Shown here: piece by piece, positions 1-13,369 of the stretch
Position numbering within the stretch: position 1 is the first letter of the stretch
Layout: every line of letters begins with the position of its first letter
Assembly (NCBI RefSeq): GCF_038502225.1
Contig: NW_027196486.1
Span: 25,459 to 89,458 of the forward strand
Origin: Cherax quadricarinatus
Lineage: Eukaryota; Arthropoda; Malacostraca; Decapoda; Parastacidae
DNA: 64,000 nucleotides
Reading direction: 5' to 3'
The notes under the pieces: generated by a model
Seen by the model: only the letters and a program-made list of their open reading frames with translations
Databases searched by the model: none
Told to the model about the DNA's origin: nothing
Translations under genes and position numbers: made by a program

Positions 1-752
1 GATGGCTGACCTATGGAGGGTGGGTTGATGGCTGACCTATGGAGGGTGGGTTGATGGCTGACCTATGGAGGGAGGGTTGATGGCCGACCTATGGAGGGTG
101 GGTTGATGGCTGACCTATGGAGGGTGGGTTGATGGCCGACCTATGGAGGGTGGGTTGATGACTGATCTATGGAGGGTGGGTTGATGGCCGACCTATGGAG
201 GGCGGGTTGATGGCTGACCTATGGAGGGTGGGTTGATGGCCGACCTATGGAGGGTGAGTTGATGGCTGACCTATGGAGGGTGAGTTGATGGCTGACCTAT
301 GGAGGGTGAGTTGATGGCTGACCTATGGAGGGTGGGTTGACGGCTGACCTATGGAGGGTGAGTTGATGGCTGACCTATGGAGGGTGAGTTGATGGCTGAC
401 CTATGGAGGGTGAGTTGACGGCTGACCTATGGAGGGTGGGTTGATGGCTGACCTATGGAGGGTGAGTTGATGGCTGACCTATGGAGGGTGAGTTGATGGC
501 TGACCTATGGAGGGTGGGTTGATGGCCGACCTATGGAGGGTGGGTTGATGGCTGACCTATGGAGGGTGGGTTGATGGCCGACCTATGGAGGGTGGGTTGA
601 TGGCTGACCTATGGAGGGTGGGTTGATGGCTGACCTATGGAGGGTGGGTTGATGGCTTACCTATGGAGGATGAGTTGATGGCTGACCTATGGAGGGTGGG
701 TTGATGACCGACCTATGGAGGGTGGGTTGATGACCGACCTATGGAGTGTGGG
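1..752. repeat. 26-bp minisatellite (array 1a)
   Basis: About 29 head-to-tail copies of a 26-bp unit that begins TTGATGGCTGACCTATGG and ends in a G-rich GAGGGTGGG. Variants (GGCTGA/GGCCGA, GTGGG/GTGAG) recur in runs, as expected from local unit duplication. The array starts before the window. The plus strand is rich in G and T. No coding function is inferred. Confidence 0.97.
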
Positions 753-1980
753 TTGATGGCCGACTATGGAAGGTGGGTTGATGACCGACTATGGAAGGTG
801 GGTTGATGACCGACTATGGAAGGTGGGTTGATAACCGACTATGGAACGTGGGTTGATGACCGACTATGGAAGGTGGGTTGATGACCGACTATGGAAGGTT
901 GGTTGATGACCGACTATGGAAGGTGGGTTGATGACCGACTATGGAAGGTGGGTTGATAACCGACTATGGAAGGTGGGTTGATGACCGACTATGGAAGGTG
1001 GGTTGATGACCGACTATGGAAGGTGGGTTGATGACCGACTATGGAAGGTGGGTTGATGACCGACTATGGAAGGTGGGTTGATGACCGACTATGGAAGGTG
1101 GGTTGATGACCGACTATGGAAGGTGGGTTGATGACCGACTATGGAAGGTGGGTTGATGACCGACTATGGAAGGGGGGTTGATGACCGACTATGGAAGGTG
1201 GGTTGATGACCGACTATGGAAGGTGGGTTGATGACCGACTATGGAAGGTGGGTTGATGACCGACTATGGAAGGTGGGTTGATGACCGACTATGGAAGGTG
1301 GGTTGATGACCGACAATGGAAGGTGGGTTGATAACCGACTATGGAAGGTGGGTTGATGACCGACTATGGAAGGTGGGTTGATGACCGACTATGGAAGGTG
1401 GGTTGATGACCGACTATGGAAGGTTGGTTGATGACCGAATATGGAAGGTGGGTTGATGACCGACTATGGAAGGTGGGTTGATAACCGACTATGGAAGGTG
1501 GGTTGATGACCGACTATGGAAGGTGGGTTGATGACCGACTATGGAAGGTGGGTTGATGACCGACTATGGAAGGTGGGTTGATGACCGACTATGGAAGGTG
1601 GGTTGATAACCGACTATGGAAGGTGGATTGATGACCGACTATGGAAGGTGGGTTGATGACCGACTATGGAAGGTGGGTTGATGACCGACTATGGAAGGTG
1701 GGTTGATGACCGACTATGGAAGGTGGGTTGATAACCGACTATGGAAGGTGGGATGATGACCGACTATGGAAGGTGGGTTGATGACCGACTATGGAAGGTG
1801 GGTTGATAACCGACTATGGAAGGTGGGTTGATGACCGACTATGGAAGGTGGGTTGATGACCGACTATGGAAGGTGGGTTGATGACCGACTATGGAAGGTG
1901 GGTTGATGACCGACTATGGAAGGTGGGTTGATGACCGACTATGGAAGGTGGGTTGATGACCGACTATGGAAGATGGGTTG
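753..1980. repeat. 25-bp minisatellite (array 1b), derived from array 1a
   Basis: About 49 copies of a unit beginning TTGATGACCGACTATGG. It matches the 26-bp unit of the preceding array except for loss of one C (ACCTATGG to ACTATGG) and a G to A change. The switch near 753 is sharp, so a single mutated unit appears to have been amplified. Homogeneity is higher than in array 1a, which suggests more recent amplification. Confidence 0.96.
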
Positions 1981-2130
1981 AGGTGGAGTGGAGAGATGGA
2001 GTTTCTTATCTTTCTGTCTCCAAGTATTTGTCAAAACTGGATACATCAGCAATGTGCTGTTACACTATTCTATACGATAGTTACAGAGTGGAAACTAAAT
2101 CTATCTGTGTTTCCCTGTCATATGTCATGT

Positions 2131-3604
2131 GAGACTTCAGTAGTGCCAGCTTCAACTGGGAGATCTCATTAGTGCCAGTCTGAGCTGGAAGACTTCAGTA
2201 GTGTCAGCATGGCCTAGGAGACTTCAGTAGTGTCAGTCTGACCTAGGACACTTCAGTAGTGTCAGTCTGACCTAGGAGACTTCAGTAGTGCCAGTCTGAG
2301 CTGGAAGACTTCAGTAGTGTCAGCCTGACCTAGGAGACTTCAGCAGTGTCAGTCTGACCTAGGACACTTCAGTAGTGTCAGCCTGGCCTAAGAGACTTCA
2401 GTAGTGTCACTCTGACCTAGGAGACGTCAGTAGTGTCAGCCTGACCTAGGAGACTTCAGTAGTGTCAGTCTGACCTAGGACACTTCAGTAGTGTCAGCCT
2501 GGCCTAAGAGACTTCAGTAGTGTCACTCTGACCTAGGACACTTCAGTAGTGTCAGCCTGACCTAGGAGACTTCAGTAGTGTCAGTCTGACCTAGGACACT
2601 TCAGTAGTGTCAGCCTGTCCTAGGACACTTCAGTAGTGTCAGCCTGACCTAGGACACTTCAGTAGTGTCAGCCTGACCTAGGACACTTCAGTAGTGTCAG
2701 CCTGACCTAGGAGACTTCAGTAGTGTCAGCCTGACCTAGGAGACTTCAGTAGTGTCAGTCTGACCTAGGAGACTTCAGTAGTGTCAGCCTGACCTAGGAC
2801 ACTTCAGTAGTGTCAGCCTGACCTAGGACACTTCAGTAGTGTCAGCCTGACCTAGGACACTTCAGTAGTGTCAGCCTGACCTAGGACACTTCAGTAGTGT
2901 CAGCCTGACCTAGGACACTTCAGTAGTGTCAGCCTGACCTAGGACACTTCAGTAGTGTCAGTCTGACCTAGGACACTTCAGTAGTGTCAGCCTGACCTAG
3001 GACACTTCAGTAGTGTCAGCCTGACCTAGTACACTTCAGTAGTGTCAGCCTGACCTAGGACACTTCAGTAGTGTCAGCCTGACCTAGGACACTTCAGTAG
3101 TGTCAGCCTGACCTAGGACACTTCAGTAGTGTCGGCCTGACCTAGGACACTTCAGTAGTGTCAGCCTGACCTAGGACACTTCAGTAGTGTCAGTCTGACC
3201 TAGGACACTTCAGTAGTGTCAGCCTGACCTAGGACACTTCAGTAGTGTCAGCCTGACCTAGGACACTTCAGTAGTGTCACCCTGACCTAGGACACTTCAG
3301 TAGTGTCAGCCTGACCTAGGACACTTCAGTAGTGTCAGCCTGACCTAGGACACTTCAGTAGTGTCAGTCTAACCTAGGACACTTCAGTAGTGTCAGCCTG
3401 ACCTAGGACACTTCAGTAGTGTCAGCCTGACCTAGGACACTTCAGTAGTGTCAGCTTGACCTAGGACAGTTCAGTAGTGTCAGCCTGACCTAGGACACTT
3501 CAGTAGTGTCAGCCTGACCTAGGACACTTCAGTAGTGTCAGTCTGACCTAGGACACTTCAGTAGTGTCAGCCTGACCTAGGACACTTCAGTAGTGTCAGC
3601 CTGT
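2131..3604. repeat. 29-bp minisatellite (array 2)
   Basis: About 51 copies of a 29-bp unit containing CAGTAGTGTCAGCCTGACC and then TAGGACACTT. The left edge (2131-2500) is divergent, with GAGACTT and GAGCTGG variants. The interior and right side are nearly uniform, a gradient typical of arrays growing from one side. A short non-repeat stretch at 1981-2130 separates it from array 1b, and no gene is seen there. Confidence 0.96.
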
Positions 3605-3867
3605 TAAGTAGGTAAATACTTTTTTTAAACAGTTGTTGATGCGTGGAACAATGTTCTAAGTAGAGTTACAGAAGCTCAAACCTTACGTAGCTTCTAAAAC
3701 AAGATAGACAAATATATGAGTGACAAGGCTGGGTTTGATTATTATCTGAAGTGTTGGTGAAGGTTGAACTAATAGGCGGGTGGCAATGGCTGGTTTTGAG
3801 AAAGTCTTCCCTTGTCTGGGCCAGTAGGCCTGCTGCAGTGCTCCGCCATTCTTATATTCTTATGTGA
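3605..3867. other. Spacer between arrays with possible dispersed-repeat tail
   Basis: Short AT-rich spacer without coding potential. The stretch around 3760-3865 carries GGCCAGTAGGCCTGCTGCAG followed by a TTCTTATATTCTTATG tail. It resembles, from memory, the 3' end of a dispersed retroelement common in decapod genomes; this is unverified. Confidence 0.35.
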
Positions 3868-4880
3868 TGGTACTGCTGTGTGGTACACTGATGATTCCTG
3901 TACCTCGTGTGTGGTACATTGATGATTCCTGTACCTCGTGTGTGGTACACTGATGATTCCTGTACCTCGTGTGTGGTATATTGATGATTCCTGTACCTCG
4001 TGTGTGGTACATTGGTGATTCCTGTACCTCGTGTGTGGTAAATTGATGATTCCTGTACCTCGTGTGTGGTACACTGATGATTCCTGTACCTCGTGTGTGG
4101 TATATTGATGATTCCTGTACCTCGTGTGTGGTACATTGGTGATTCCTGTACCTCGTGTGTGGTATATTGATGATTCCTGTACCTCGTGTGTGGTACATTG
4201 ATGATTCCTGTACCTCGTGTGTGGTACACTGATGATTCCTGTACCTCGTGTGTGGTATATTGATGATTCCTGTACCTCGTGTGTGGTATATTGATGATTC
4301 CTGTACCTCGTGTGTGGTACATTGATTATTCCTGTACCTCGTGTGTGGTATATTGATGATTCCTGTACCTCGTGTGTGGTACACTGATGATTCCTGTACC
4401 TCGTGTGTGGTACATTGACGATTCCTGTACCTCGTGTGTGGTACATTGATGATTCCTGTACCTCGTGTGTGGTACATTGATGATTCCTTTACCTCGTGTG
4501 TTCTATATTGATGATTCCTGTACCTCGTGTGTGGTACATTGATGATTCCTGTACCTCGTGTGTGGTACATTGATGATTCCTGTACCTCGTGTGTGGTACA
4601 TTGATGATTCCTGTACCTCGTGTGTGGTACATTGATGATTCCTGTACCTCGTGTGTGGTATATTGATGATTCCTGTACCTCGTGTGTGGTACATTGATGA
4701 TTCCTGTACCTCGTGTGTGGTACACTGATGATTCCTGTACTTCGTGTGTGGTACATTGATGATTCCTGTACCTCGTGTGTGGTACATTGATGATTCCTGT
4801 ACCTCGTGTGTGGTACATTGATGATTCCTGTACCTCGTGTGTGGTATATTGATGATTCCTGTACCTCGTGTGTGGTACAC
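3868..4880. repeat. 31-bp minisatellite (array 3)
   Basis: About 33 copies of a 31-bp unit containing GTACCTCGTGTGTGGTACA and TTGATGATTCCT. Main variants are GGTACATTG, GGTATATTG and GGTACACTG. 31 is not a multiple of 3, but no frame contains a stop, so long minus-strand reading frames (repeating TRGTGI/HTRYRNHQ-like peptides) arise by chance. Confidence 0.96.
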
Positions 4881-4890
4881 TAACTGCTCT

Positions 4891-7240
4891 TGGGCAGGAG
4901 TTGTTCATGTTTGGCAGGTGTTGTTCATATTGGGCAGGTGTTGTCCATGTTGGGCATGTGTTTTTCATGTTGGGCAGGTGTTGTTCATGTTGGACATGTG
5001 TTGTTCCAGTTGGTCATGTGTTGTTTATGTTGGGCATGTGTTGTTCATATTGGGCATGTGTTGTTCATATTGGGCATGTGTTGTTCATATTGGGCATGTG
5101 TTGTTCATATTGGGCATGTGTTGTTCATATTGGGCATGTGTTGTTCATATTGGGCATGTGTTGTTCATGTTGGGCATGTGTTGTTCATGTTGGGCATGTG
5201 TTGTTCATATTGGGCATGCGTTGTTCATGTTGGGCATGTGTTGTTCATGTTTTGCATGTGTTGTTCATATTGGGCATGTGTTGTTCATATTGGGCATGTG
5301 TTGTTCATGTTGGGCATGTGTTGTTCATATTGGGCATGTGTTACTCATATTGGGCATGTGTTGTTCATATTGGGCATGTGTTGTTCATATTGGGCATGTG
5401 TTGTTCATATTGGGCATGTGTTGTTCATATTGGGCATGTGTTGTTCATGTTGGGCATGTGTTGTTCATATTGGGCATGTGTTATTCATATTGGGCATGTG
5501 TTGTTCATATTGGGCAGGTGTTGTTCATATTGGGCAGGTGTTGTTCATATTGGGCATGTGTGGTTCATGTTGGGCAGGTGTTGTTCGTGTTGGGCAGGTG
5601 TTGTTCATGTTGGGCATGTGTTGTCCGTGTTGGGCATCTGTTGTTCATGTTGGGCATGTGTTGTTCATGTTTTGCATGTGTTGTTCATGTTGAGCAGATG
5701 TTGTTCATGTTGGGCATGTGTTGTTCATATTGGGCATGTGTTGTTCATGTTGGGCATGTGGTGTTCATATTGGGCATGTGTTGTTCATGTTGGGCATGTG
5801 TGGTTCATGTTGGGCAGGTGTTGTTCATATTGGGCATGTGTTGTTCATGTTGGGCATCTGTTGTTCATGTTGGGCATGTGTGGTTCGTGTTGGGCATGTG
5901 TTGTTCGTGTTGGGCATGTGTTGTTCATATTGGGCATGTGTGGTTCATGTTGGGCAGGTGTTGTTCATGTTGGGCAGGTGTTGTTCATATTGGGCATGTG
6001 TTGTTCATGTTGGGCAGGTGTTGTTCATGTTGGGCATGTGTTGTTCGTGTTGGGCAGGTGTTGTTCGTGTTGGGCAGGTGTTGTTCATGTTGGGCATGTG
6101 TGGTTCATGTTGGGCAGGTGTTGTTCATGTTGGGCATATGTTGTTCATGTTGGGCATGTGTTGTTCATGTTAGGCATGTGTGGTTCATGTTGGGCAGGTG
6201 TTGTTCATGTTGGGCATATGTTGTTCATGTTGGGCAGGTGTTGTTCATGTTGGGCATATGTTGTTCATGTTGGGCATGTGTTGTTCATGTTAGGCAGGTG
6301 TTGTTCATGTTGGGCAGTTGTTCATGTTGGGCATGTGTTGTTCATGTTGGGCATGTGTTGTTCATGTTAGGCAGGTGTTGTTCATGTTGGGCAGTTGTTC
6401 ATGTTGGGCATGTGTTGTTCATGTTGGGCATGTGTTGTTCATGTTGGGCATATGTTGTTCATGTTGGGCATGTATTGTTCATGTTGAGCAGGTGTTGTTC
6501 ATTTTGGGCATATGTTGTTCATGTTGGGCAGGTGTTGTTCATTTTGGGCATGTATTGTTCATGTTGGGCATGTGTTGTTCATGTTGGGCATGTGTTGTTC
6601 ATGTTGGGCATATGTTGTTCATGTTGGGCATGTATTGTTCATGTTGAGCAGGTGTTGTTCATTTTGGGCATATGTTGTTCATGTTGGGCATGTGTTGTTC
6701 ATGTTGGGCATGTATTGTTCATGTTGGGCATGTGTTGTTCATGTTGGGCATGTGTTGTTCATGTTTGGCATGTGTTGTTCATGTTGGGCATATGTTGTTC
6801 ATGTTGGGCATGTATTGTTCATGTAGAGCAGGTGTTGTTCATTTTGGGCATATGTTGTTCATGTTGGGCATGTGTTGTTCATGTTGGGCATGTGTTGTTC
6901 ATGTTGGGCATGTATTGTTCATGTTGGGCATGTGTTGTTCATGTTGGGCATGTGTTGTTCATGTTGGGCATGTATTGTTCATGTTGGGCATGTGTTGTTC
7001 ATGTTGGGCATGTGTTGTTCATGTTGGGCATGTGTTGTTCATGTTGGGCATGTGTTGTTCATGTTGGGCATGTGTTGTTCATGTTGGGCAGGTGTTGTTC
7101 ATGTTGGGCAGGTGTTGTTCATGTTGGGCATGTGTTGTTCATGTTGGGCATGTGTTGTTCATGTTGGGCATGTGTTGTTCATGTTGGGCAGGTGTTGTTC
7201 ATGTTGGGCAGGTGTTGTTCATGTTGGGCAGGTGTTGTTC
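4891..7240. repeat. 20-bp minisatellite (array 4)
   Basis: About 117 copies of the 20-bp unit TTGTTCATGTTGGGCATGTG. CATATTGGG variants cluster at 5040-5550 and TATGTTGTTC/TATTGTTC variants after about 6430. Shortened units near 6315 and 6395 shift the register. An 820-codon frame crosses the array because no frame of the unit has a stop; it encodes a monotonous Cys/Trp/Val/His peptide with no protein hallmarks and is treated as spurious. Confidence 0.96.
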
Positions 7241-7344
7241 ATGCTTGTGAGTGTAACAAGTGTGGATATCAGAGTATGATACTAGCACAACGTTTTTAAT
7301 GTGAAGTTCAAAGAACGTATTATTAATTCAGATTCCACTGTGAC

Positions 7345-7480
7345 AACTTAGGTTAGGTAACTGACTCACGAAATCGTCGTGACACGATTGTAAACAAAGC
7401 ATACCACAGGTGGGGCTTGAACTCACTGTCAGAGAATCATAAAACTCCAGACCGACGCGTTCTCCACCCGTGGTATGGTT
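7345..7480 (-). mobile_element. tRNA-derived SINE fragment
   Basis: Read on the minus strand, the segment contains an A-box-like GAGAACGCGTCGG and a B-box-like GAGTTCAAGCCCC about 40 bases further on, followed by an AT-rich tail. The spacing suits a tRNA-related RNA polymerase III promoter, but no complete cloverleaf can be drawn, so this is a SINE or tRNA relic and not a functional tRNA gene. Confidence 0.55.
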
Positions 7481-7724
7481 TGGTTGGTTTGGTTATGTAA
7501 GGTTCGTCAGAAAACAGGACAAGCGTTTCCTCACCCGGGTCTTAGTCAGGTGATAGCCCGCCTTTGGAGCTTTTGTTCATCTGACAGAGGCCTTCCGCTG
7601 GCTTACCAGTCCACCCCTTTAAAAAATTATGGTCATACTTATAACTATTTTTACTGTTACAAGTACATTAATTAAAGCCCATACAACACAATCTGCTTGT
7701 TGCAGACAGTACCCATCTTAACCT

Positions 7725-7725
<1 letters not shown>
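7481..7725. other. Intergenic, probable old repeat
   Basis: No credible ORF. The part around 7520-7620 (CCTCACCCGGGTCTTAGTC and following) reads like a worn interspersed repeat; the family is not identified. Confidence 0.3.

Positions 7726-7778
<53 letters not shown>
7726..7778. repeat. (TC)n microsatellite
   Basis: An uninterrupted dinucleotide run of about 53 bases. Confidence 0.98.
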
Positions 7779-7780
<2 letters not shown>

Positions 7781-8250
7781 ATACAAGAGGTCTCTGCTTG
7801 CTTAGATTAAAACTTCTTATCTTTATTTAAAAGCTAAAAGTTTGTAAATAAATTAAGACAGAAACAGTAGGACAATTATGAACTTGTTTCAGTTACCCGC
7901 ATTTATTTGAAAGTCGCTAATTTTTAAATTAAAACAGTTAAAACTTGCCATGTGTCTGTTTACATATAAAGAGTCATAAAATACAACCAGAAATATACAC
8001 CATGGATGTATTATATAATCACCACTGCAGTGCCTGTCATGACTCAAATCACTGACAGAATATCACTTTCACTCAAACTGCGTCGCATTTCTCCAGTAAC
8101 AAGATATATCTACACACCGACTCTGGCCTCTTTAAAATCCTACAAATAAATATCTGCATAACATCCATCCATGAAGAGGATCCTAACAAGGGATCGAAAT
8201 ATACAAATCAATTAGTCTTCTGTGTTTCTTACTCCATGTGGGTTATTATT

Positions 8251-8251
<1 letters not shown>
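7779..8251. other. AT-rich intergenic DNA
   Basis: No ORF, RNA gene or repeat family could be recognised. Confidence 0.5.
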
Positions 8252-8316
<65 letters not shown>

Positions 8317-8328
8317 GTGTGCGTGTAG

Positions 8329-8381
<53 letters not shown>

Positions 8382-8402
8382 TGTGAGTGTGTGTGTGTGT
8401 GT
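8252..8402. repeat. (GT)n microsatellite, interrupted
   Basis: About 150 bases of GT dinucleotide with a few interruptions (GTAGGTGTGCGTGTAGGTG near 8313). The poly-His/Thr frame on the minus strand is an artefact of this run. Confidence 0.98.
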
Positions 8403-8610
8403 AATTAGAGATCAGGTGGAAGCGACAGAAAGTATGAATGATAAATAAAAAGGCAGGTGAATATAGAGAGAAGTATGAAGATAAAACGTGGGAAAGAGAA
8501 GATAAGATATGATAAAACAAAACTTAAAAAGAGAAAATCTAGATATATTCATGAGGAAGAGTTGGACCCTGAAGAGTCACAGAGCGAACCGAAAAACTTA
8601 GGAGATGAGG

Positions 8611-8694
8611 CAAACAGTGGAACACAAACAGTGGAACACAAACAGTGGAACACTAACAGTGGAACACAAACAGTGGAACACAAACAGTGGAACA
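8611..8694. repeat. Short 14-bp tandem repeat, 6 copies
   Basis: Six consecutive copies of ACAGTGGAACACAA with one A/T variant, ending at AACAAGCAG. It is small and almost perfect, so it is a young slippage-type repeat. Confidence 0.93.
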
Positions 8695-9230
8695 AGCAGA
8701 AACCGGATAATATAGCTTTAGACACACGACGTTAACTGTTTACATAATGAAGACAGAAGAGTACCGCACTGGAACTCTTGTCTCAAACCTTCCTTACATC
8801 TTCAGATGTTCTAACTCAGAAAAAATGGGTCAAAATATTTAGATTTAAATAAGGTTAACCCAGGACATAAAACTCACCCTTATCTAATACAGTCTATTAG
8901 TGTGTGTATATTTACATGAGGAACTAATACTTTGCAAATATTGGAAAAATTCTGTCATAATTATGGCTCTTACTGCTAAGCACAATAAGCAGACGAGGCA
9001 TTTTTCACACCCACTTGTACTATAAACTCTGAAGTATGAATAAATCTCACAACCAATATCTTCAGTCTCTAAATTGTCGGTGTTTAATGTTCTAGAATTT
9101 AATTTTACCTTCAGAGCCTAAATGTTTACATTATTGGTTCTCATAATCTAACTACTCGAAGCCCAGATTCTCAGAATCTGAGTTATCTACATTCATAATC
9201 GATAAGCCCTTAAAACTTGACTGTTAATAA
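8695..9230. other. 3' flank of the bHLH gene
   Basis: AT-rich non-coding DNA downstream (on the minus strand) of the bHLH stop codon. It presumably contains that gene's 3' UTR. No convincing minus-strand AATAAA was found close to the stop, so the transcript end is not assigned. Confidence 0.4.
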
Positions 9231-9986
9231 CTATGATCCCAGCGCCAGAGCCTCTCCATCTGGCACTAGGAGGAGGGCGAAGGGGTCAGCTTCTGGCAGA
9301 GCAGGAATGTCATCGAAGGCGTCCTCTAAGACGCAGGAGTCGTCAGACAGGAGGTCACTGAGGTCACTCGTGCTTCCCAGAGAGCCCCGGACTAGGACTG
9401 GGGAGGCGGTGGAAGACGGACGAGAGTTGGAGGGGAAAGTTTGTGTGTGGCTTAAGTGAGCTGTGTAGTGCGAACTGAGGGTATGAGAGGATAGTGGCGC
9501 CAGTGGGCTGCCCACAGAAATCTCATCAAATTGTAGGCCGTCGAAGAAATTAATATCCCCGGAATGTCCATCTTCCAAGATGTGAGAGAGAGCCCTGATA
9601 TAATTGACAGCGAGCTTAAGTGTAGTGATTTTTGTCATGGCCGCCGCCGCTCGACGACTACAGAAATCCGGCAGAACACGACGAAGGGTTTCGAAAGCAT
9701 CGTTGATTTCTTTCATACGATGTCGCTCCCTGGCATTGGCTGTCTTTCTCCTGTACTTAGACAGCGGCGGAGGTCTGTTCTTTGGTGTTTTCGACTGGGG
9801 TAGATCATCTCTTCTTCTTTCCAGCTGAAGTCTCCTGACGAGGGTCCGGGGCCGTAGCCCATATTTCTCTGCTATTCTAGTAGGTCGTCGTTGGCCTCGA
9901 TTATTATTATTATCAGTGCACAACTTGTCATTTGGACTAGTTCGTGGCAATATTTCTTCCATATCTATACCTTCTTTGTCGATCAT
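9231..9986 (-). CDS. dei: Delilah-like bHLH transcription factor
   Basis: Encodes 251 aa from the ATG at 9986. Residues about 79-136 form a complete bHLH domain: a basic region with RRKTANARERHRM, helix 1 EINDAFETLRRVLPDF, an Ala-rich loop, and helix 2 MTKITTLKLAVNYIRAL. The Glu of NARER is the residue that contacts E-box DNA in this family. The PLSKYRRKTANARER context and an upstream YGLRPR motif match my memory of insect Delilah, a nuclear factor of muscle-attachment (tendon) and wing cells; an orthologue should therefore regulate E-box targets during epidermal or muscle-attachment development (inference). The C-terminal half is Ser/Thr-rich, then acidic (SDDSCVLEDAFDDI), and may be an activation region. 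The frame stays open ten codons upstream, but a splice-acceptor-like CTCTATACAG lies just before AAAATG, so 9986 is preferred. Other Atonal-group bHLHs are less likely. The gene sits alone among repeats. Confidence 0.88.
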   Translation of the reverse strand: MIDKEGIDMEEILPRTSPNDKLCTDNNNNRGQRRPTRIAEKYGLRPRTLVRRLQLERRRDDLPQSKTPKNRPPPLSKYRRKTANARERHRMKEINDAFETLRRVLPDFCSRRAAAAMTKITTLKLAVNYIRALSHILEDGHSGDINFFDGLQFDEISVGSPLAPLSSHTLSSHYTAHLSHTQTFPSNSRPSSTASPVLVRGSLGSTSDLSDLLSDDSCVLEDAFDDIPALPEADPFALLLVPDGEALALGS

Positions 9987-9989
9987 TTT

Positions 9990-10397
9990 CTGTATAGAGA
10001 ATATTAATATACACAATCAACTATATCAGTTGCGCAGGTTTCTAAGATCACTATTTATGATTTCGTTCAAATCACCAAGTCTTCCACTGTAGGAAGTATG
10101 ATACTCAAATACCACACTATGCAGTTCTCAGGCACTTGATAATAGTTCCTTAGACAGATAATAGAGTTCTCCCTATATTATTAATTAATTATTAGTTTTT
10201 ATTATATTATGATAAAGGTCCTTCAGCACTGTTCATCTCTACGAGGTTAACAATAGATTCTCCCAGCACTTGGTCACACGTCACTAAGAGCAGTGTTTTC
10301 TGTGGCTCCATTCACTGACAATGATAAAGAATCAGCTGATCACAAGAACAACATATACTCCTCAGATCACTTGTCAACGTCACAAGCGGGGCCTTAC
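9990..10397 (-). other. Candidate intron just upstream of the bHLH start codon
   Basis: On the minus strand a strong donor (CAG|GTAAGG, exon end at 10398) and an acceptor (TCTCTATACAG|AAAATG, exon start at 9989) delimit a 408-bp interval. If used, the upstream exon is 5' UTR or carries a few extra codons. An E-box palindrome ATCAGCTGAT lies inside (CAGCTG at 10333-10338), which could allow autoregulation by a bHLH factor; this is inference only. Confidence 0.55.

Positions 10398-12573
<2,176 letters not shown>

Positions 12574-12646
<73 letters not shown>
12574..12646. repeat. (TA)n microsatellite
   Basis: TA run between two repeat fragments. Confidence 0.98.
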
Positions 12647-12647
<1 letters not shown>

Positions 12648-13369
12648 GGGTCAACCTCTAATGTTAGCTGTGAGTACCCATAACCTCTGAAAATTTCTTC
12701 ACGTGTCCTACTAGCTAGTAGAAAAGTTTTGGTATTTTATCAACAGGTGGGATATATGGTACCTGAGAGGCGTGAGTTAGATCCCAAGGGAAGGTAAGTA
12801 CGATGTTCTCAGGACGAGGTCTGAGACCTTACTGAGCTCTACGCTCACTCTCCACCTGGCTCGTGTGAGCCCAGTCCTTTGACGTCACTAAGACACATCT
12901 CAATTTTTAGCGACCTTAAGGTTATTCTTGCGGCTAATCCTTCGCGGTTTATTTTCGCCAAAATATAAACAATTACGACGTTTATTCTGTCTTATTTATG
13001 TGTTATACTTACAAAATTAAAAGTAGGTTATTGATTTAAAGTTTAAGTGAACTTAAATGCCGCGAAAGTCTATACCTGTCATGAATGTGTGGAGGTTCAC
13101 AGTGAGTCAGAGAGGTTCAGGAGGTAGTGGGGGCCGCAGCTCCCTCTACCTCTACCTCTCCCTCCACTTGCTGATCTTTGCACCACGACAGTGATTCCTC
13201 GTTAATTTTCACCATTCAACCTCAGAAGCATCTTTTTCTTTGAATTTTACCACGCTAATTGTCTACCATCAATCTAGCGTGACCTTAAAAAAGTACATAA
13301 AGAGGAAAATTAAAAGTGAACTTAGAAACGAGTAATGTGATGAGAGTAACATAAAGTCTAGGCAGTGAA
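12647..13369. other. Intergenic, no gene recognised
   Basis: Starts with a short segment resembling 12351-12400 (GGGGTCAACCTCTAATG, ACCCATAACCTCTG). The rest is AT-rich DNA with no supported ORF or RNA gene. Confidence 0.4.

Noticed and set aside
1..3604. Regular repeats resembling a CRISPR array
   Set aside because: The units are contiguous tandem copies without unique spacers, and the window is eukaryotic.
4837..7299. 820-codon Cys/Trp/Val/His-rich frame and its shadows
   Set aside because: The 20-bp unit has no stop in any frame; the peptide only repeats the array and there are no domains or non-repeat flanks.
8457..8735. 92-codon Lys/Glu-rich frame
   Set aside because: Half of it is the 14-bp tandem repeat; no homology recognised and no splice context.
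9217..9828. Plus-strand frames opposite the bHLH gene
   Set aside because: Antisense shadows of a clear bHLH domain on the minus strand.
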